Assembly (NCBI RefSeq): GCF_046602855.1 | Contig: NZ_JBKINJ010000002.1 | Span: forward strand, 496,001 to 560,000 | Source: Gracilimonas sp046602855 | Lineage (GTDB): Bacteria > Bacteroidota > Rhodothermia > Balneolales > Balneolaceae | DNA: 64,000 bases | Direction of reading: 5' to 3' | Part shown: positions 53,883 to 63,562 of the stretch, piece by piece | Position numbering within the stretch: the stretch's first letter is position 1 | Layout: every line of letters begins with the position of its first letter | Program-made: the position numbers and the translations under genes | Notes under the pieces: model-generated | The model's input: the letters and a program-made list of their open reading frames with translations, nothing else | What the model was told of the DNA's origin: nothing | Database searches by the model: none

Positions 53883-54053
53883 ATGGCTAAGAAGCAAGCA
53901 TTTGGACAAGACGCACTATCAGCAAAAGCAGCGCACCGAAAAATGGCAAAGGTTATTATGGCCACCAAGAATGACAAAGGTAAGTATGCCTATAAAGAGG
54001 TGATGATGGATCAGGATAATGTGCAGGAATATATTAAGCAGAATAAATCCTGA
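53883..54053 (+). CDS. DUF4295 family protein
   Basis: A 56-residue basic protein: MAKKQAFGQDALSAKAAHRK, MAKVIMATKNDKGKYAYKEV, then MMDQDNVQEYIKQNKS. This family follows rpmB and rpmG in Bacteroidota-like genomes and is thought to be ribosome-associated, but its function is not known to me. It starts 8 bases after the rpmG stop and is followed by a good terminator at 54077, closing the three-gene operon. Confidence 0.85.
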   Translation: MAKKQAFGQDALSAKAAHRKMAKVIMATKNDKGKYAYKEVMMDQDNVQEYIKQNKS

Positions 54054-54076
54054 TAGCTTATTCATAAAGAATGTCT

Positions 54077-54113
54077 AAGGTTACGCAATAATGATTGTGT
54101 AACCTTTTTTTTT
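54077..54113 (+). terminator. Rho-independent terminator after the rpmB-rpmG-DUF4295 operon
   Basis: AAGGTTACGCAAT, loop AATG, ATTGTGTAACCTT (one G-T pair), followed by seven further T. A strong 13-bp stem. Confidence 0.93.
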
Positions 54114-54140
54114 GGTTATTTTTAGAGAGGAGGAACATAT

Positions 54141-54599
54141 ATGTCTATTAAAGAATTATTAGCATCGGATATTAAGAAAGCAATGAAAACTCAAGATCAA
54201 GACCGTCTTAAGGTTTTGCGTTCATTGAAATCGAAACTGATGGAAAAAGAAATCAGTGAGCGAAAAGAAGGTGAAGCTGAGCTTACGGATGAGCAATCTG
54301 TGGGGGTATTAATGAAAGCTGCCAAGCAGCGCAAAGAATCTATCGAGCAGTTTAAAGAAGGTGGAAGAGACGATCTTGCTGATATTGAACAGGCTGAACT
54401 GGAGATCATAGAGCAATATCTGCCAAAAATGATGGAGGAGGAGGAAGTGCGACGAATTGTAAAAGAAAAGATACGCAGTGTCGGCGCTTCCGGTATGCAA
54501 GATATGGGTAAGGTAATGGGCCCGATTATGGGGCAATTAAAAGGAAAAGCAGAAGGGGCAATGGTTAGTAAAATTGTAAAAGAAGAATTGGGAGGCTAA
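54141..54599 (+). CDS. GatB/YqeY domain protein
   Basis: A 152-residue YqeY-like protein: the helical GatB/YqeY domain with VLRSLKSKLMEKEISERKEG, LMKAAKQRKESIEQFKEGGR, and LEIIEQYLPKMMEEEEVR, ending GQLKGKAEGAMVSKIVKEEL. It resembles the tail domain of GatB, a tRNA-dependent amidotransferase subunit, and probably binds tRNA, but its function is not established. The gene is followed by a CvpA-like gene seven bases later. Confidence 0.9.
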   Translation: MSIKELLASDIKKAMKTQDQDRLKVLRSLKSKLMEKEISERKEGEAELTDEQSVGVLMKAAKQRKESIEQFKEGGRDDLADIEQAELEIIEQYLPKMMEEEEVRRIVKEKIRSVGASGMQDMGKVMGPIMGQLKGKAEGAMVSKIVKEELGG

Positions 54600-54606
54600 T
54601 TCCCGA

Positions 54607-55167
54607 ATGTTGATCCTGGATCTGATTATCGCAATACCTGTTTTGTATTTTGCCTATAAAGGTGCGGTAAATGGATTGGTCAAAGAAGTACTCAATATCG
54701 TAGGTATAATACTGGCGGTATTTATCACATTTAAATATTTAGACATGTTTACAGGCCTTATAGGCCCAATGTTCGAAGAGGGTGCATCATATGTACCCTT
54801 TATTTCAGGCACTATTCTTTTTGTCGGCACACTTGGTATTGTCGCAGCTATAGCATACGGTACCAAGGAGTTCTTAAAAGTGATCAAACTCAGTTCAGTG
54901 AATAGAATACTGGGTGCTACTTTTGGTATACTTAAAAGCTGTATAATAGTCAGCACTGTTCTGTTGTTGTTATCAGGTTTCAATATTCCTGCCGAAGAGA
55001 ATCGAAAAGAATCTTATTTATATCCCGCAATTATTTACGTAGCTCCATTAGCCTATGATTCAGTAGCCTTGATCTATCCCGGTGCTGAAACTTATTCAGA
55101 AACACTTAAGAAAAACGTTGGAAGCTACAATCCATTAGATAACATTCCATTCTTAAACGATAAATAA
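54607..55167 (+). CDS. CvpA family membrane protein
   Basis: A 186-residue membrane protein with about four hydrophobic helices (~3-20, ~25-45, ~60-85, ~105-125). It shows the CvpA pattern: LDLIIAIPVLYFAYKGAVNGLVKEV at the start and a later SSVNRILGATFGILKSCIIVS, the family's conserved Asn-Arg-x-x-G motif. CvpA proteins were first linked to colicin V production and now to envelope integrity. It lies between yqeY and tyrS with 7- and 5-base gaps, so all three are probably one operon. Confidence 0.88.
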   Translation: MLILDLIIAIPVLYFAYKGAVNGLVKEVLNIVGIILAVFITFKYLDMFTGLIGPMFEEGASYVPFISGTILFVGTLGIVAAIAYGTKEFLKVIKLSSVNRILGATFGILKSCIIVSTVLLLLSGFNIPAEENRKESYLYPAIIYVAPLAYDSVALIYPGAETYSETLKKNVGSYNPLDNIPFLNDK

Positions 55168-55172
55168 ATAAA

Positions 55173-56387
55173 ATGGCATTTATACCGGTTGAAGACCAAT
55201 TAGAGATCATTCGGAGAGGAACGGTTGAAATTGTACCACAAGATGAACTCATTGAAAAATTAAAAAGGTCTAAAAAAGAAAATAAACCTCTTAAGATAAA
55301 ACTTGGCGTTGATCCGACTAGACCTGACCTACACTTAGGTCACTCAGTGATCCTTAGAAAAATGAGGCAGTTTCAGGATCTGGGGCATGAAGTCATATTG
55401 ATCATTGGTGGTTTTACAGCTATGATCGGGGATCCAACCGGACAGAATAAAACCCGACCGGCATTAAGCCTTAATGAGGTGAATGAAAATGCGGATACCT
55501 ATATAGAACAGGCTAAAAAGATACTCGATGAGGATAAACTTACTTTGACCAATAATTATGATTGGTTGGGGGAGATGGACTTTATGGATGTCGTTAAGTT
55601 ATCCTCTAAGTTGACGGTTGCCAGAATGATTGAAAGAGATGATTTCTCAAAACGTTTTGAAAACAATGAACCGATCTCATTGCATGAGTTTTTATATCCC
55701 CTGGCACAAGGGCAGGATTCTGTTTACCTGAAGTCTGATGTAGAACTCGGAGGAACTGATCAGAAATTCAACCTACTTGTAGGACGTCAGTTGCAAAAGG
55801 AAGATGGACAGGAACCACAGGTTTGCCTTATGATGCCGTTACTGGTTGGTACTGATGGCAGTATGAAGATGTCAAAATCGTATGACAATTATATTGGTAT
55901 CAATGAGGATCCAAATGATATGTATGGAAAGTCATTATCTATTCCGGATGACCTCATCTACACCTATTTTGAGTTAGTTACAGACATTGAAACAGAAGAT
56001 CTTCCTACCGTCAAAGAAAAAATTGAGTCGGATCCACGAAACGCGAAGCATGATCTGGCTTATACTATTGTTAGAATGTATCATGGTGAAAAAGCGGCCA
56101 AAGAGGCTAAAGAACATTTTGAAAAAACGGTGATCAATAAAGAAGTTCCTGATGATGCTCCTGAGTTTAGTTTCCCGTCAGGAGAAGAAATTCGTTTGTT
56201 GGATATTGTAGCAGAAACAGGTTTTTCGCCAAGCAACGGTGAAACCAAACGTATGATAAAGCAGGGTGGAATCAGTATAAATGATAAAAAGATAACGGAT
56301 AAAAATTACTCAATTACTTTTAAGGAAGGAGATGAATTTACACTGAAAGTAGGGAAGAGAAATTTTGCAATTATAAAAGCTAAATAA
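55173..56387 (+). CDS. tyrS: Tyrosyl-tRNA synthetase
   Basis: A 404-residue class Ic synthetase of the TyrZ-like type: the HIGH-like motif HLGHSVILRKM (about 54-64) after KLGVDPTRPD, the KMSKS motif KMSKSYDNYIG (~231-241), and a C-terminal S4 domain with SNGETKRMIKQGGISINDKKI. It charges tRNA-Tyr in the cytoplasm. It is downstream of cvpA by 5 bases and 10 bases before the exonuclease gene. Confidence 0.96.
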   Translation: MAFIPVEDQLEIIRRGTVEIVPQDELIEKLKRSKKENKPLKIKLGVDPTRPDLHLGHSVILRKMRQFQDLGHEVILIIGGFTAMIGDPTGQNKTRPALSLNEVNENADTYIEQAKKILDEDKLTLTNNYDWLGEMDFMDVVKLSSKLTVARMIERDDFSKRFENNEPISLHEFLYPLAQGQDSVYLKSDVELGGTDQKFNLLVGRQLQKEDGQEPQVCLMMPLLVGTDGSMKMSKSYDNYIGINEDPNDMYGKSLSIPDDLIYTYFELVTDIETEDLPTVKEKIESDPRNAKHDLAYTIVRMYHGEKAAKEAKEHFEKTVINKEVPDDAPEFSFPSGEEIRLLDIVAETGFSPSNGETKRMIKQGGISINDKKITDKNYSITFKEGDEFTLKVGKRNFAIIKAK

Positions 56388-56397
56388 GTATAAGGTT

Positions 56398-57165
56398 TTG
56401 AAAAAGATTAGTTCTTATAACGTAAACGGTATCAGAGCAGCTCACCGTAAAGGATTTGTAGACTGGGTAGAAGAAAGTAAACCGGACATAATATGCATCC
56501 AGGAACTCAGAGCTACTGAGAAACAGGTGCCGAATGATATTAAAGACCTTGATTATCAGGAGTTTTATCATGTTGCTGAGAAAAAAGGCTATTCAGGTGT
56601 AGCTATTTACAGCAAGGAGAAGCCTCTGCAGGTTGAAACCGGAATTGATGTAGATTGGATAGACTCTGAAGGTCGAATCATTATGGCTGAATATGATAAA
56701 TTCAGAGTCTTCAGTGTGTACGCCCCAAGCGGAACCACCGGTGATATAAGACAGGACATGAAAATGGACTTCCTGGATAAATTCATTCAATTTGGTGAGC
56801 GGTTCACGAATGATGACAAACCATCCGTCTTCTGTGGTGATTTTAATATTTGTCATACCGAAATTGATATTCATAATCCTGATAAACAGCATAAAACATC
56901 AGGGTTTTTGCCGGAAGAACGGCAATGGGTAAGTGATTTTCTGAAACGGGGGTATGAAGATGTATTCAGACGACTTCATCCGGATAAAAAAGACCTGTAC
57001 AGCTGGTGGAGTTACAGAGCGGCCTCTAAAGATCGAAATAAAGGCTGGAGAATTGATTATCATCTGGCTACACCAAACTTAGCTGAAATGGCCACTCAGG
57101 CAGAGATCGAGAAGAAATGGGATCTTTCGGATCATGCACCGGTAAGCATCAGTTATGATATTTAA
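56398..57165 (+). CDS. xth: Exodeoxyribonuclease III / AP endonuclease
   Basis: A 255-residue Xth-type enzyme. Starting at TTG 56398 it reads MKKISSYNVNGIRAAHRKGF, with IICIQELRATEKQ holding the Mg-binding Glu. FCGDFNICHTEIDIHNP, WRIDYHLAT and SDHAPVSISYDI complete the active site (Asp-Asn, Asp, Asp-His). It cleaves DNA 5' to abasic sites and has 3' exonuclease activity for base-excision repair. TTG is chosen because no ATG is earlier in a good place and the N-terminus matches the family from its second residue. It is part of the same run as tyrS. Confidence 0.93.
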   Translation: MKKISSYNVNGIRAAHRKGFVDWVEESKPDIICIQELRATEKQVPNDIKDLDYQEFYHVAEKKGYSGVAIYSKEKPLQVETGIDVDWIDSEGRIIMAEYDKFRVFSVYAPSGTTGDIRQDMKMDFLDKFIQFGERFTNDDKPSVFCGDFNICHTEIDIHNPDKQHKTSGFLPEERQWVSDFLKRGYEDVFRRLHPDKKDLYSWWSYRAASKDRNKGWRIDYHLATPNLAEMATQAEIEKKWDLSDHAPVSISYDI

Positions 57166-57212
57166 AAAATAAGCTGAATATGATAAATGTATTCGGCTAA
57201 AAACTTGATCAG

Positions 57213-57665
57213 ATGGGAACACACTTTAAAGGCGATAAAGAAGAAAAACGAACGCTTAATGCGTTCATTAAGCTAACGCGAGCCAGTGAAAGTGTGAATG
57301 GCCGGCTATCCCGACATCTGTCAGATGCAAACTTAACCGTAACCCAATTCGGTGCCCTGGAAGCATTGTTGCATCTTGGTCCGCTGAACCAAAGAGAACT
57401 TGGCCAAAAATTACTTAAAAGCGGCGGAAACATAACACTGGTGATCGATAATCTTCTAAAAAATGAGATGGTTGAAAAGGTTACTGACCCCAATGATCGC
57501 CGTGCCGTAATTATCAGTCTGACGGATAAAGGGAGGAACTACATTGAAAATTTATTTCCACAGCATCTCGAAAGAATAAAAGAAGAATTTTCGGTACTCA
57601 CCTCTGAGGAAAAGGAACAATTGGCTTACATTTGTAAGAAGCTTGGGCTAGAACGAGAAGAGTAG
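57213..57665 (+). CDS. MarR family transcriptional regulator
   Basis: A 150-residue winged-helix protein. The recognition region is LTVTQFGALEALLHLGPLNQRELGQKLLKSGGNITLVIDNLLKN; the wing carries DPNDRRAVIISLTDKGRNY, the MarR signature. Long helices at both ends give the dimer interface. It would repress nearby genes and be released by an aromatic or oxidant signal. The next gene downstream encodes a small membrane protein (43 bases), a possible target. Confidence 0.93.
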   Translation: MGTHFKGDKEEKRTLNAFIKLTRASESVNGRLSRHLSDANLTVTQFGALEALLHLGPLNQRELGQKLLKSGGNITLVIDNLLKNEMVEKVTDPNDRRAVIISLTDKGRNYIENLFPQHLERIKEEFSVLTSEEKEQLAYICKKLGLEREE

Positions 57666-57708
57666 CTTTAAATAATTGTAGAATATTTAATAAAATAATA
57701 GGTGCCCA

Positions 57709-58194
57709 ATGATGTTTAGTGTAAGTATTGGAAATGAAAAACAATCAAAAGAACAAAAGCTGATAAATGTATTACTTACGTTGGCAACTGGTGTTCTAAC
57801 TTTGGCTTTCCCAAACTTTCTCTATTTGATCGCCGGTGGATATTTGTTGGCACTTGGGCTCATGTTTATGGCCTTTAAGTTTCCCGGTGCTGTAACGGCC
57901 TTACCTATCGTAGCGGGTATTCTGATCTTTATTTTTCCTGAGTTGATCCCCTTTACCTTTGCCGGCTTTTTGGGGCTTTTTGGAATCCTGATGCTATTTG
58001 GCCTTTCGTTCAGTGTACTTGGTATCATTACCATCATCATAGCGGTTATGATCATTATGAATCCGGATTCAGTGGCTTACTTCATTGCATTTTTTATGCT
58101 GACCTATGCTGTCTCAAACCTCATTCAGTTCTTTAATCAGTGGAATAATAAAGGCCCCAAAGAAAAGGGTGATGGGGAGATCATTATTGAATAG
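57709..58194 (+). CDS. Small membrane protein, DUF308/HdeD-like
   Basis: A 161-residue protein with about five or six hydrophobic helices between residues 17 and 140 (VLLTLATGVLTLAFPNFLYLI, FPGAVTALPIVAGILIFIFP, FTFAGFLGLFGILMLFGL, VLGIITIIIAVMIIM, FIAFFMLTYAVSNLI). Repeated helix pairs with conserved Pro and Gly resemble DUF308/HdeD membrane proteins, but the match is weak. The N-terminus is short, charged and cytoplasmic; the tail ends DGEIIIE. It follows the MarR gene by 43 bases and may be co-regulated with it. Confidence 0.75.
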   Translation: MMFSVSIGNEKQSKEQKLINVLLTLATGVLTLAFPNFLYLIAGGYLLALGLMFMAFKFPGAVTALPIVAGILIFIFPELIPFTFAGFLGLFGILMLFGLSFSVLGIITIIIAVMIIMNPDSVAYFIAFFMLTYAVSNLIQFFNQWNNKGPKEKGDGEIIIE

Positions 58195-58254
58195 GGTGGC
58201 CTGAAGGGAACCTAACTTCATTTAAATAATGATCAAAGATCCCTAGAACTTCGT

Positions 58255-58809
58255 TTAATCTTTAATGGATTCGTAAATGAAGTAGGGGGGAATATTCTTC
58301 CAGCAAAATTCGGTGGTAAAATTACCGAATGCCTCTGTTAATGGTTCTTTAAGATGGCCTGAGGTCTGATAAGCTAAAAATGATCCTTCAAATTTTAGTA
58401 CGCCTTTAGTTTTGCTTAGGATATCCATTTTCATATCCCAGTCGAAAAAAGAAAAAGGGATCCCTGAAATCACATGATCAACATTCCCGACCAAATCATC
58501 CGGAAGTAAAGTTAAAATATCTTCAACGGATTCATGAAAAACGGTTAAACGGTCATCGTCAATGCTACTGAGTAAATCATAGAAATTGTCGTTGGTCTCA
58601 AACACAAAAAGCCGGGCATTGGGGTGCATTTCTTTTAAAAAATGCTTGGTAAAAACACCGGTTCCGCCACCATATTCTACGATAACATCCGTTTTGGGGA
58701 AATCAATATATTTACAAAGCTGTCGAACGCAGTACTTTGATGAAGGAGTAATGGATGCGACATCTTTATCAGATGCAAATGATTTCAAAAACTCGATCGT
58801 CCCTTTCAT
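58255..58809 (-). CDS. SAM-dependent methyltransferase, PmtA/KsgA-like
   Basis: A 184-residue methyltransferase. Motif I is VIVEYGGGTGVFTKHFL (~42-58), with acidic FETN after strand 2 and a later SGIPFSFFDW motif that resembles the S/N-G-x-P-x-x motif of phospholipid N-methyltransferases and rRNA dimethylases. The N-terminus FLKSFASDKDVASITPSSKY is like that of PmtA-type enzymes. It probably methylates phosphatidylethanolamine or a similar amine, but a methyltransferase acting on another substrate is possible. Confidence 0.83.
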   Translation of the reverse strand: MKGTIEFLKSFASDKDVASITPSSKYCVRQLCKYIDFPKTDVIVEYGGGTGVFTKHFLKEMHPNARLFVFETNDNFYDLLSSIDDDRLTVFHESVEDILTLLPDDLVGNVDHVISGIPFSFFDWDMKMDILSKTKGVLKFEGSFLAYQTSGHLKEPLTEAFGNFTTEFCWKNIPPYFIYESIKD

Positions 58810-58879
58810 GTAGTCTCTATTAATTTAAATATTTAATGGTTGTTTTCGCCCGGCGAAATTACTAATTACCATTAACTAA

Positions 58880-60931
58880 CTATAGTTCATTTTCCAATTT
58901 TCCAATTTGATCGCGGATACGTGCCGCTTCTTCAAATTCCATATTTTTAGCTGCATGATACATGGTTTCACGTAAATGGTCTAACAGTTTGTCCTTACTT
59001 TCAAAAGTCACTTCTTTCATAGCTGGACTCGCTTTATACTGAATACCTTCATCTGCTACTCTTATGACCTCAAGAGCATCTTCTTCAGGTTCCTCATCTT
59101 TTCTGGCAAAGTCAAAACTTTGGCTGGAGATAAGACTAGGATCAACAAGAGGTTTTAATTCTTTCTTAATGGTTGAAGGAGTAATACCGTGTTTCTCATT
59201 GTATTCTTCCTGAATTTTTCGTCGCCGTTTGGTTTCTTTTACGACTTTATCAATGCTTTTTGTGATCTTATCAGCATATAATATAGCTTTGCCACCTACA
59301 TTTCTGGCTGCACGACCAACAATCTGAAATAATGATGTTTCAGACCGCAAGAAACCTTCCTTATCAGCATCCATGATGGCTACCAGGCTGAGTTCAGGAA
59401 TATCGATACCTTCACGCAGCAGGTTGATCCCCACAAGTACATCAAAATCACCGCGCCTGAATTTATATAAAACTTCAATTCTTTCAAGGGCATTTAATTC
59501 ACTGTGCATATATGCCGCATTAATATTGAGGTTCTTGAGGTATTCACTCAGTTCTTCACTGAGTCGTTTGGTAAGTGTAATGACCAATACGCGCTCTTTT
59601 TTAGCGATTTTCTCTCGAATCTCCCCAAGAAGGTCATCTACCTGATTACCGAGTGGCCGGATCTCAATTTCAGGTTCCATCAGACCGGTTGGGCGTATGA
59701 TCTGCTCAGTATAGACGCCACCTGATTTCTCCAATTCATAGTCACTGGGTGTTGCACTTACAAAAATGACCTGACTAACCAATTCTTCCCACTCATCAAA
59801 TGTGAGAGGACGGTTATCGAGAGCAGATGGAAGTCGGAAACCATGTTCCACTAATTCCACTTTTCTTGAGCGATCGCCGCCGTACATGGCAGATATTTGA
59901 GGAATGGTTTGATGACTTTCGTCCACCACAACCAGATAATCGTCAGGGAAATAATCTAGTAGACAATAAGGTCGTTCACCTGGTTTACGGGCACTTAAGT
60001 ACCGTGAATAGTTTTCAATTCCCGAACAATACCCGATTTCCTGGATCATCTCAATATCGAAAAGGGTGCGCTGCTCAATACGTTTGGCCTCCAGAAATTT
60101 TTCTTCGTCGATCAACACTTTTTTGCGCCATTCCAGTTCTTCCCGGATCTGTTCAATGGCAGTTTCCAATCTCTCCTTGGACGTAACATAATGCGATGCC
60201 GGATATACACGGAATTCATTAACGTTATCAATGATGGTACCATCATTGACATCAAACAGCTGTAGGGACTCAATTTCATCGCCCCATTGTGTAATACGCA
60301 AACCTTCATCAGAGTAAGCAGGATAAACATCGATCACGTCTCCTCGCACTCTGAAAGTACCACGTTTGAAATCGAGGTCGTTTCGGTTATAGTGGAGATC
60401 AACAAGATCATAAAGTATGGTATTGCGAGGGATCTCCTGGCCGACGTTTAAATTCAGGATAAGCTTTTCATATTCTGAAGGAGAACCGATACCATATATA
60501 CAGCTCACTGAAGAGACAATGATCACATCGCGGCGCCCGGAAAGAAGTGAACTTGTAGCTCTTAATCTCAGCCGCTGGATCTCTTCATTGATGGAAAGGT
60601 CTTTTTCAATATACTTATCTTGTGTAGATAAATAGGCTTCAGGTTGGTAATAGTCATAGTAGGAAATGAAAAACTCAACACGATTTTCAGGGAAAAAATC
60701 ACTGAGCTCGCGATATAGCTGAGCGGCCAGGGTTTTATTATGGCTCATCACTAATGTAGGCCGTTGTACATTCTCTATAGTATTAGCTACAGTTCTGGTT
60801 TTTCCTGAACCGGTAATTCCAAGTAAAGTCTGGAACTTATCACCGGCTTCTATGCCTTCAGTTAATTCGGCAATGGCAGCAGGTTGATCGCCAGCAGGTT
60901 TGTAAGGGGAGTGTAGTTTAAATTCAGCCAT
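58880..60931 (-). CDS. uvrB: Excinuclease ABC subunit B
   Basis: A 683-residue UvrB. The Walker A GITGSGKT (38-45), the beta-hairpin region YYDYYQPEAYLSTQDKYIEKD (split by tyrosines), Walker B VVDESH, the helicase motif LFQIVGRAARN, and a C-terminal UVR motif (AKNMEFEEAARIRDQIGKLE) that binds UvrC are all present. UvrB verifies DNA damage handed over by UvrA and recruits UvrC. A UvrC-like GIY-YIG domain protein is encoded at 17.7 kb, but genuine uvrA/uvrC are not in the window. Divergent from tyrA. Confidence 0.97.
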   Translation of the reverse strand: MAEFKLHSPYKPAGDQPAAIAELTEGIEAGDKFQTLLGITGSGKTRTVANTIENVQRPTLVMSHNKTLAAQLYRELSDFFPENRVEFFISYYDYYQPEAYLSTQDKYIEKDLSINEEIQRLRLRATSSLLSGRRDVIIVSSVSCIYGIGSPSEYEKLILNLNVGQEIPRNTILYDLVDLHYNRNDLDFKRGTFRVRGDVIDVYPAYSDEGLRITQWGDEIESLQLFDVNDGTIIDNVNEFRVYPASHYVTSKERLETAIEQIREELEWRKKVLIDEEKFLEAKRIEQRTLFDIEMIQEIGYCSGIENYSRYLSARKPGERPYCLLDYFPDDYLVVVDESHQTIPQISAMYGGDRSRKVELVEHGFRLPSALDNRPLTFDEWEELVSQVIFVSATPSDYELEKSGGVYTEQIIRPTGLMEPEIEIRPLGNQVDDLLGEIREKIAKKERVLVITLTKRLSEELSEYLKNLNINAAYMHSELNALERIEVLYKFRRGDFDVLVGINLLREGIDIPELSLVAIMDADKEGFLRSETSLFQIVGRAARNVGGKAILYADKITKSIDKVVKETKRRRKIQEEYNEKHGITPSTIKKELKPLVDPSLISSQSFDFARKDEEPEEDALEVIRVADEGIQYKASPAMKEVTFESKDKLLDHLRETMYHAAKNMEFEEAARIRDQIGKLENEL

Positions 60932-61149
60932 AAATAGCTTTTAAAGGTACAAACTGTAGTGTAACTTAGGAAACAATTTTATTCGTTAATTTATAACGTT
61001 AACAAACGACAAAACACATGGTTGTCATTATCATTCCTAAGTGTTTATACACTGTTAATAAAAAATTATTGGGTGTTTGCTAGACAATAAAATGCATAAG
61101 TATCCAAAGTACCACCAATTATTATCCTAATAAAAAAATATAAGCCAAT

Positions 61150-62283
61150 ATGTCCCACAGGCATAAAGAACTAGAGTCCCCACGTAAACGGATTGATGAA
61201 ATTGATGAACAGATATTAGACTTGCTATCAGAGCGGGGTGATATTGTTCGGGATGTGATCAAGAGAAAAGTTGAAAACCAGCTTCCGGTTTTTGTGCCGA
61301 AAAGGGAGGATGAAAAATCCAAAGCATTTAAAAAGCTGGCCAAGTCAAAAGGAATTGATCCGAATTGGGCAGAAGATTTCTTGAGAATGATAATGACAGC
61401 ATCGAGAGCGACTCAATCGCAGGAAAAATTTCCGATCGCAACCAAAGAACCGAAGCATATTTTATTTTTAGGTGGTGAAGGAGGGATGGGTAGTCTCTAC
61501 AAACGCATTGCAGAGCAAACCGGACACATCACATACTCGATAGACAAAGGTAACTGGCATGAACTTGAGGAAGTTACTCCCGATCTGGACATGGTGATAG
61601 TGACGGTTCCTATAAAAGTAACTGAAAGTGTGATAGAACGGCTTGGTGGCAGACTTAATGAAGAAACAATACTGGCCGATTTCACGAGTAATAAAACAGC
61701 ACCTATTGAGGCTATGCTGAAAGCACATGAGGGCCCTGTTGTTGGCTTACACCCTATGCATGGCCCCGATGTACAAAATCTGTCGAAGCAGCTAATGGTG
61801 TTTTGTGGGGCGCGTAAAGCAGACAAAGCAAGTTGGTTCATCGATCAATGTGAATTGTGGGGTATGAGGGTAATTGAAGCAGACCCGGAAAAGCATGATC
61901 ACGTTATGCACTTGGTTCAGGGACTCCGTCACTTTGTGGCCCTGTTGCATGGTTCCTTCATGGAGGAATACGACCTAAAGCCAACTGATATGCTTGATTA
62001 TTCCTCCCCAATTTATCGCGCAGAATTGATGATGACCGGCCGGATCTTTGCTCAGGATGCTGAATTATATGCAGATATCGTGTTTGCGAATAAAGAGCGC
62101 AGAAATCTGCTATTAAAGTTTTTCGAACATCATCAAAAACTCGCAAAATTGGTTGAAGAGAATGACAGGGAAGGATTTATAAGAGAATTCGAAGGGGTAA
62201 CCGATTTCTTCGGAAAATTTGCAACCCAGGCACTTGAGGAAAGCGGTTATCTTATAAACCGGTTAGCGGACCGTTTTGCTTAG
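61150..62283 (+). CDS. tyrA: Bifunctional chorismate mutase / prephenate dehydrogenase (T-protein type)
   Basis: A 377-residue protein. Residues ~5-90 are an AroQ-type chorismate mutase domain (RKRIDEIDEQILDLLSERGD; later KKLAKSKGIDPNWAEDFLRMIM). Residues ~98-377 are a prephenate dehydrogenase with NAD-binding ILFLGGEGGMGSLYKRI, LADFTSNKTAPIEAML, GLHPMHGPD, and LQGLRHF-like VQGLRHFVALLHGSFMEE, plus SSPIYRAELMMTGRIFAQD. The order and length match E. coli TyrA. It converts chorismate through prephenate to 4-hydroxyphenylpyruvate for tyrosine. It stands alone after a 218-base gap. Confidence 0.93.
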   Translation: MSHRHKELESPRKRIDEIDEQILDLLSERGDIVRDVIKRKVENQLPVFVPKREDEKSKAFKKLAKSKGIDPNWAEDFLRMIMTASRATQSQEKFPIATKEPKHILFLGGEGGMGSLYKRIAEQTGHITYSIDKGNWHELEEVTPDLDMVIVTVPIKVTESVIERLGGRLNEETILADFTSNKTAPIEAMLKAHEGPVVGLHPMHGPDVQNLSKQLMVFCGARKADKASWFIDQCELWGMRVIEADPEKHDHVMHLVQGLRHFVALLHGSFMEEYDLKPTDMLDYSSPIYRAELMMTGRIFAQDAELYADIVFANKERRNLLLKFFEHHQKLAKLVEENDREGFIREFEGVTDFFGKFATQALEESGYLINRLADRFA

Positions 62284-62340
62284 GTTTGTGCTAGAAAGCT
62301 AAAATAATTTAAATTGTTCAGGTATTAAGGAAACTGTTGT

Positions 62341-63402
62341 TCAGCTTTTCATCCGGCTAAACCGTAAAGCGCTTATCATCCAGTTAGGCAGGTTTTTTCG
62401 GGGATCACGTTTGGTCATGTCTATATACCAGCCTATCTTTTTCATGATAGGTACTTTGTGGGTTTCCACGAACTCGATCAGAGTGCCGTCCGGGTCTTCT
62501 ACATAGGTAAACCGGCCGGCTGCTTCTCCCATATCAAAACTGTTTGCCGAATCGACTGTAAAAGGAAAGCCCTGAGCTTTGAGATCATTTTTAAGGGCAT
62601 CCATACCCTGTATATCAAAGCAAAGATGAATAAACCCAAGGTCGCCCCAATATCGGTCTTTGTAGATCTTTTTGGGGTCACGCCCATGCACTTCAATCAG
62701 TTCTATTTCAGTTGGACCAAACAAATGACTGAATCCGCCCTCCCTGTTTTTAGAATGACGTAATAAAACCCTGCGTACTTCATGGCCAGCACCGGGTAAC
62801 CCCATGAAATCTTTAAAACTACCGGTTTCGTCATAAATTACATGATCATATCCTAAAACATATGAATATAATTTACGAGCTTCTTCAATGTTTGTGGAAC
62901 CGATCATAGCACCCACAACCCCACCGGTTGTTTTAGGCGTTTTCTTCTTAAAGAACTCTTCCCCACTTACAACCTGCCAGATATTACCATAAAGGTCTTT
63001 AAGAAAAAAGTTCAGCTCTCCACCCGGATTTTCTTCCAGTGAAGTAATGATATTGAGACCTGAAGATTTCATTTCCTTAAAGGTCTGCTTAACATCTATT
63101 GACTTTATCTTTCCGTAGTTAATGCCAAGATCGCCTAACAAGATATCAAAATCCGCAGGCTGAGGCTTTCGGCTTGTGTATTGCCAGATCTCGAAACCCC
63201 CTCCACCCTTCATATTCAAAGTCAAAATCGCTGTGCGGTCATGCGGTTTATTGCCGGTGTAGGGTAGCATCAACTCTGCCGTAGCTTCGTCCTCAAAAAC
63301 CTTAATATCCATTCCAAAATGTTCTTTGTACCAGTTGGTGGCTTTGTGAACATCGGGTATGCCTATTCCAATTTGCTGAATCCCTGAGATGACTTTTTCC
63401 AT
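62341..63402 (-). CDS. Tandem VOC (glyoxalase/dioxygenase fold) protein
   Basis: A 353-residue protein made of two vicinal-oxygen-chelate units. The first (~8-140) starts QQIGIGIPDVHKATNWYKEH and has GELNFFLKDLYGNIWQVV; the second (~160-320) has VGAMIGSTNIEEARKLYSYV and DLGFIHLCFDI, and ends DPDGTLIEFVETHK with a terminal Glu ligand, as in metal-dependent members. The C-terminal 30 residues are basic. Members include extradiol dioxygenases, glyoxalase I and fosfomycin-resistance enzymes. No partner gene tells which, so function is open. Confidence 0.82.
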   Translation of the reverse strand: MEKVISGIQQIGIGIPDVHKATNWYKEHFGMDIKVFEDEATAELMLPYTGNKPHDRTAILTLNMKGGGGFEIWQYTSRKPQPADFDILLGDLGINYGKIKSIDVKQTFKEMKSSGLNIITSLEENPGGELNFFLKDLYGNIWQVVSGEEFFKKKTPKTTGGVVGAMIGSTNIEEARKLYSYVLGYDHVIYDETGSFKDFMGLPGAGHEVRRVLLRHSKNREGGFSHLFGPTEIELIEVHGRDPKKIYKDRYWGDLGFIHLCFDIQGMDALKNDLKAQGFPFTVDSANSFDMGEAAGRFTYVEDPDGTLIEFVETHKVPIMKKIGWYIDMTKRDPRKNLPNWMISALRFSRMKS

Positions 63403-63562
63403 ATTCTTTTTGTGATCCTGAACGAGTTTTTTGGGAGTGAACTTAGAGTAAACTGTAAATCAGGATGCAGATAATTTTTTGAATAGTTTAATACGCTAAC
63501 AAGCATAAAGGTAAGCTATTTAAGGAAGCTGATAAACTATTAATAAAGTGAGTAAACGAATT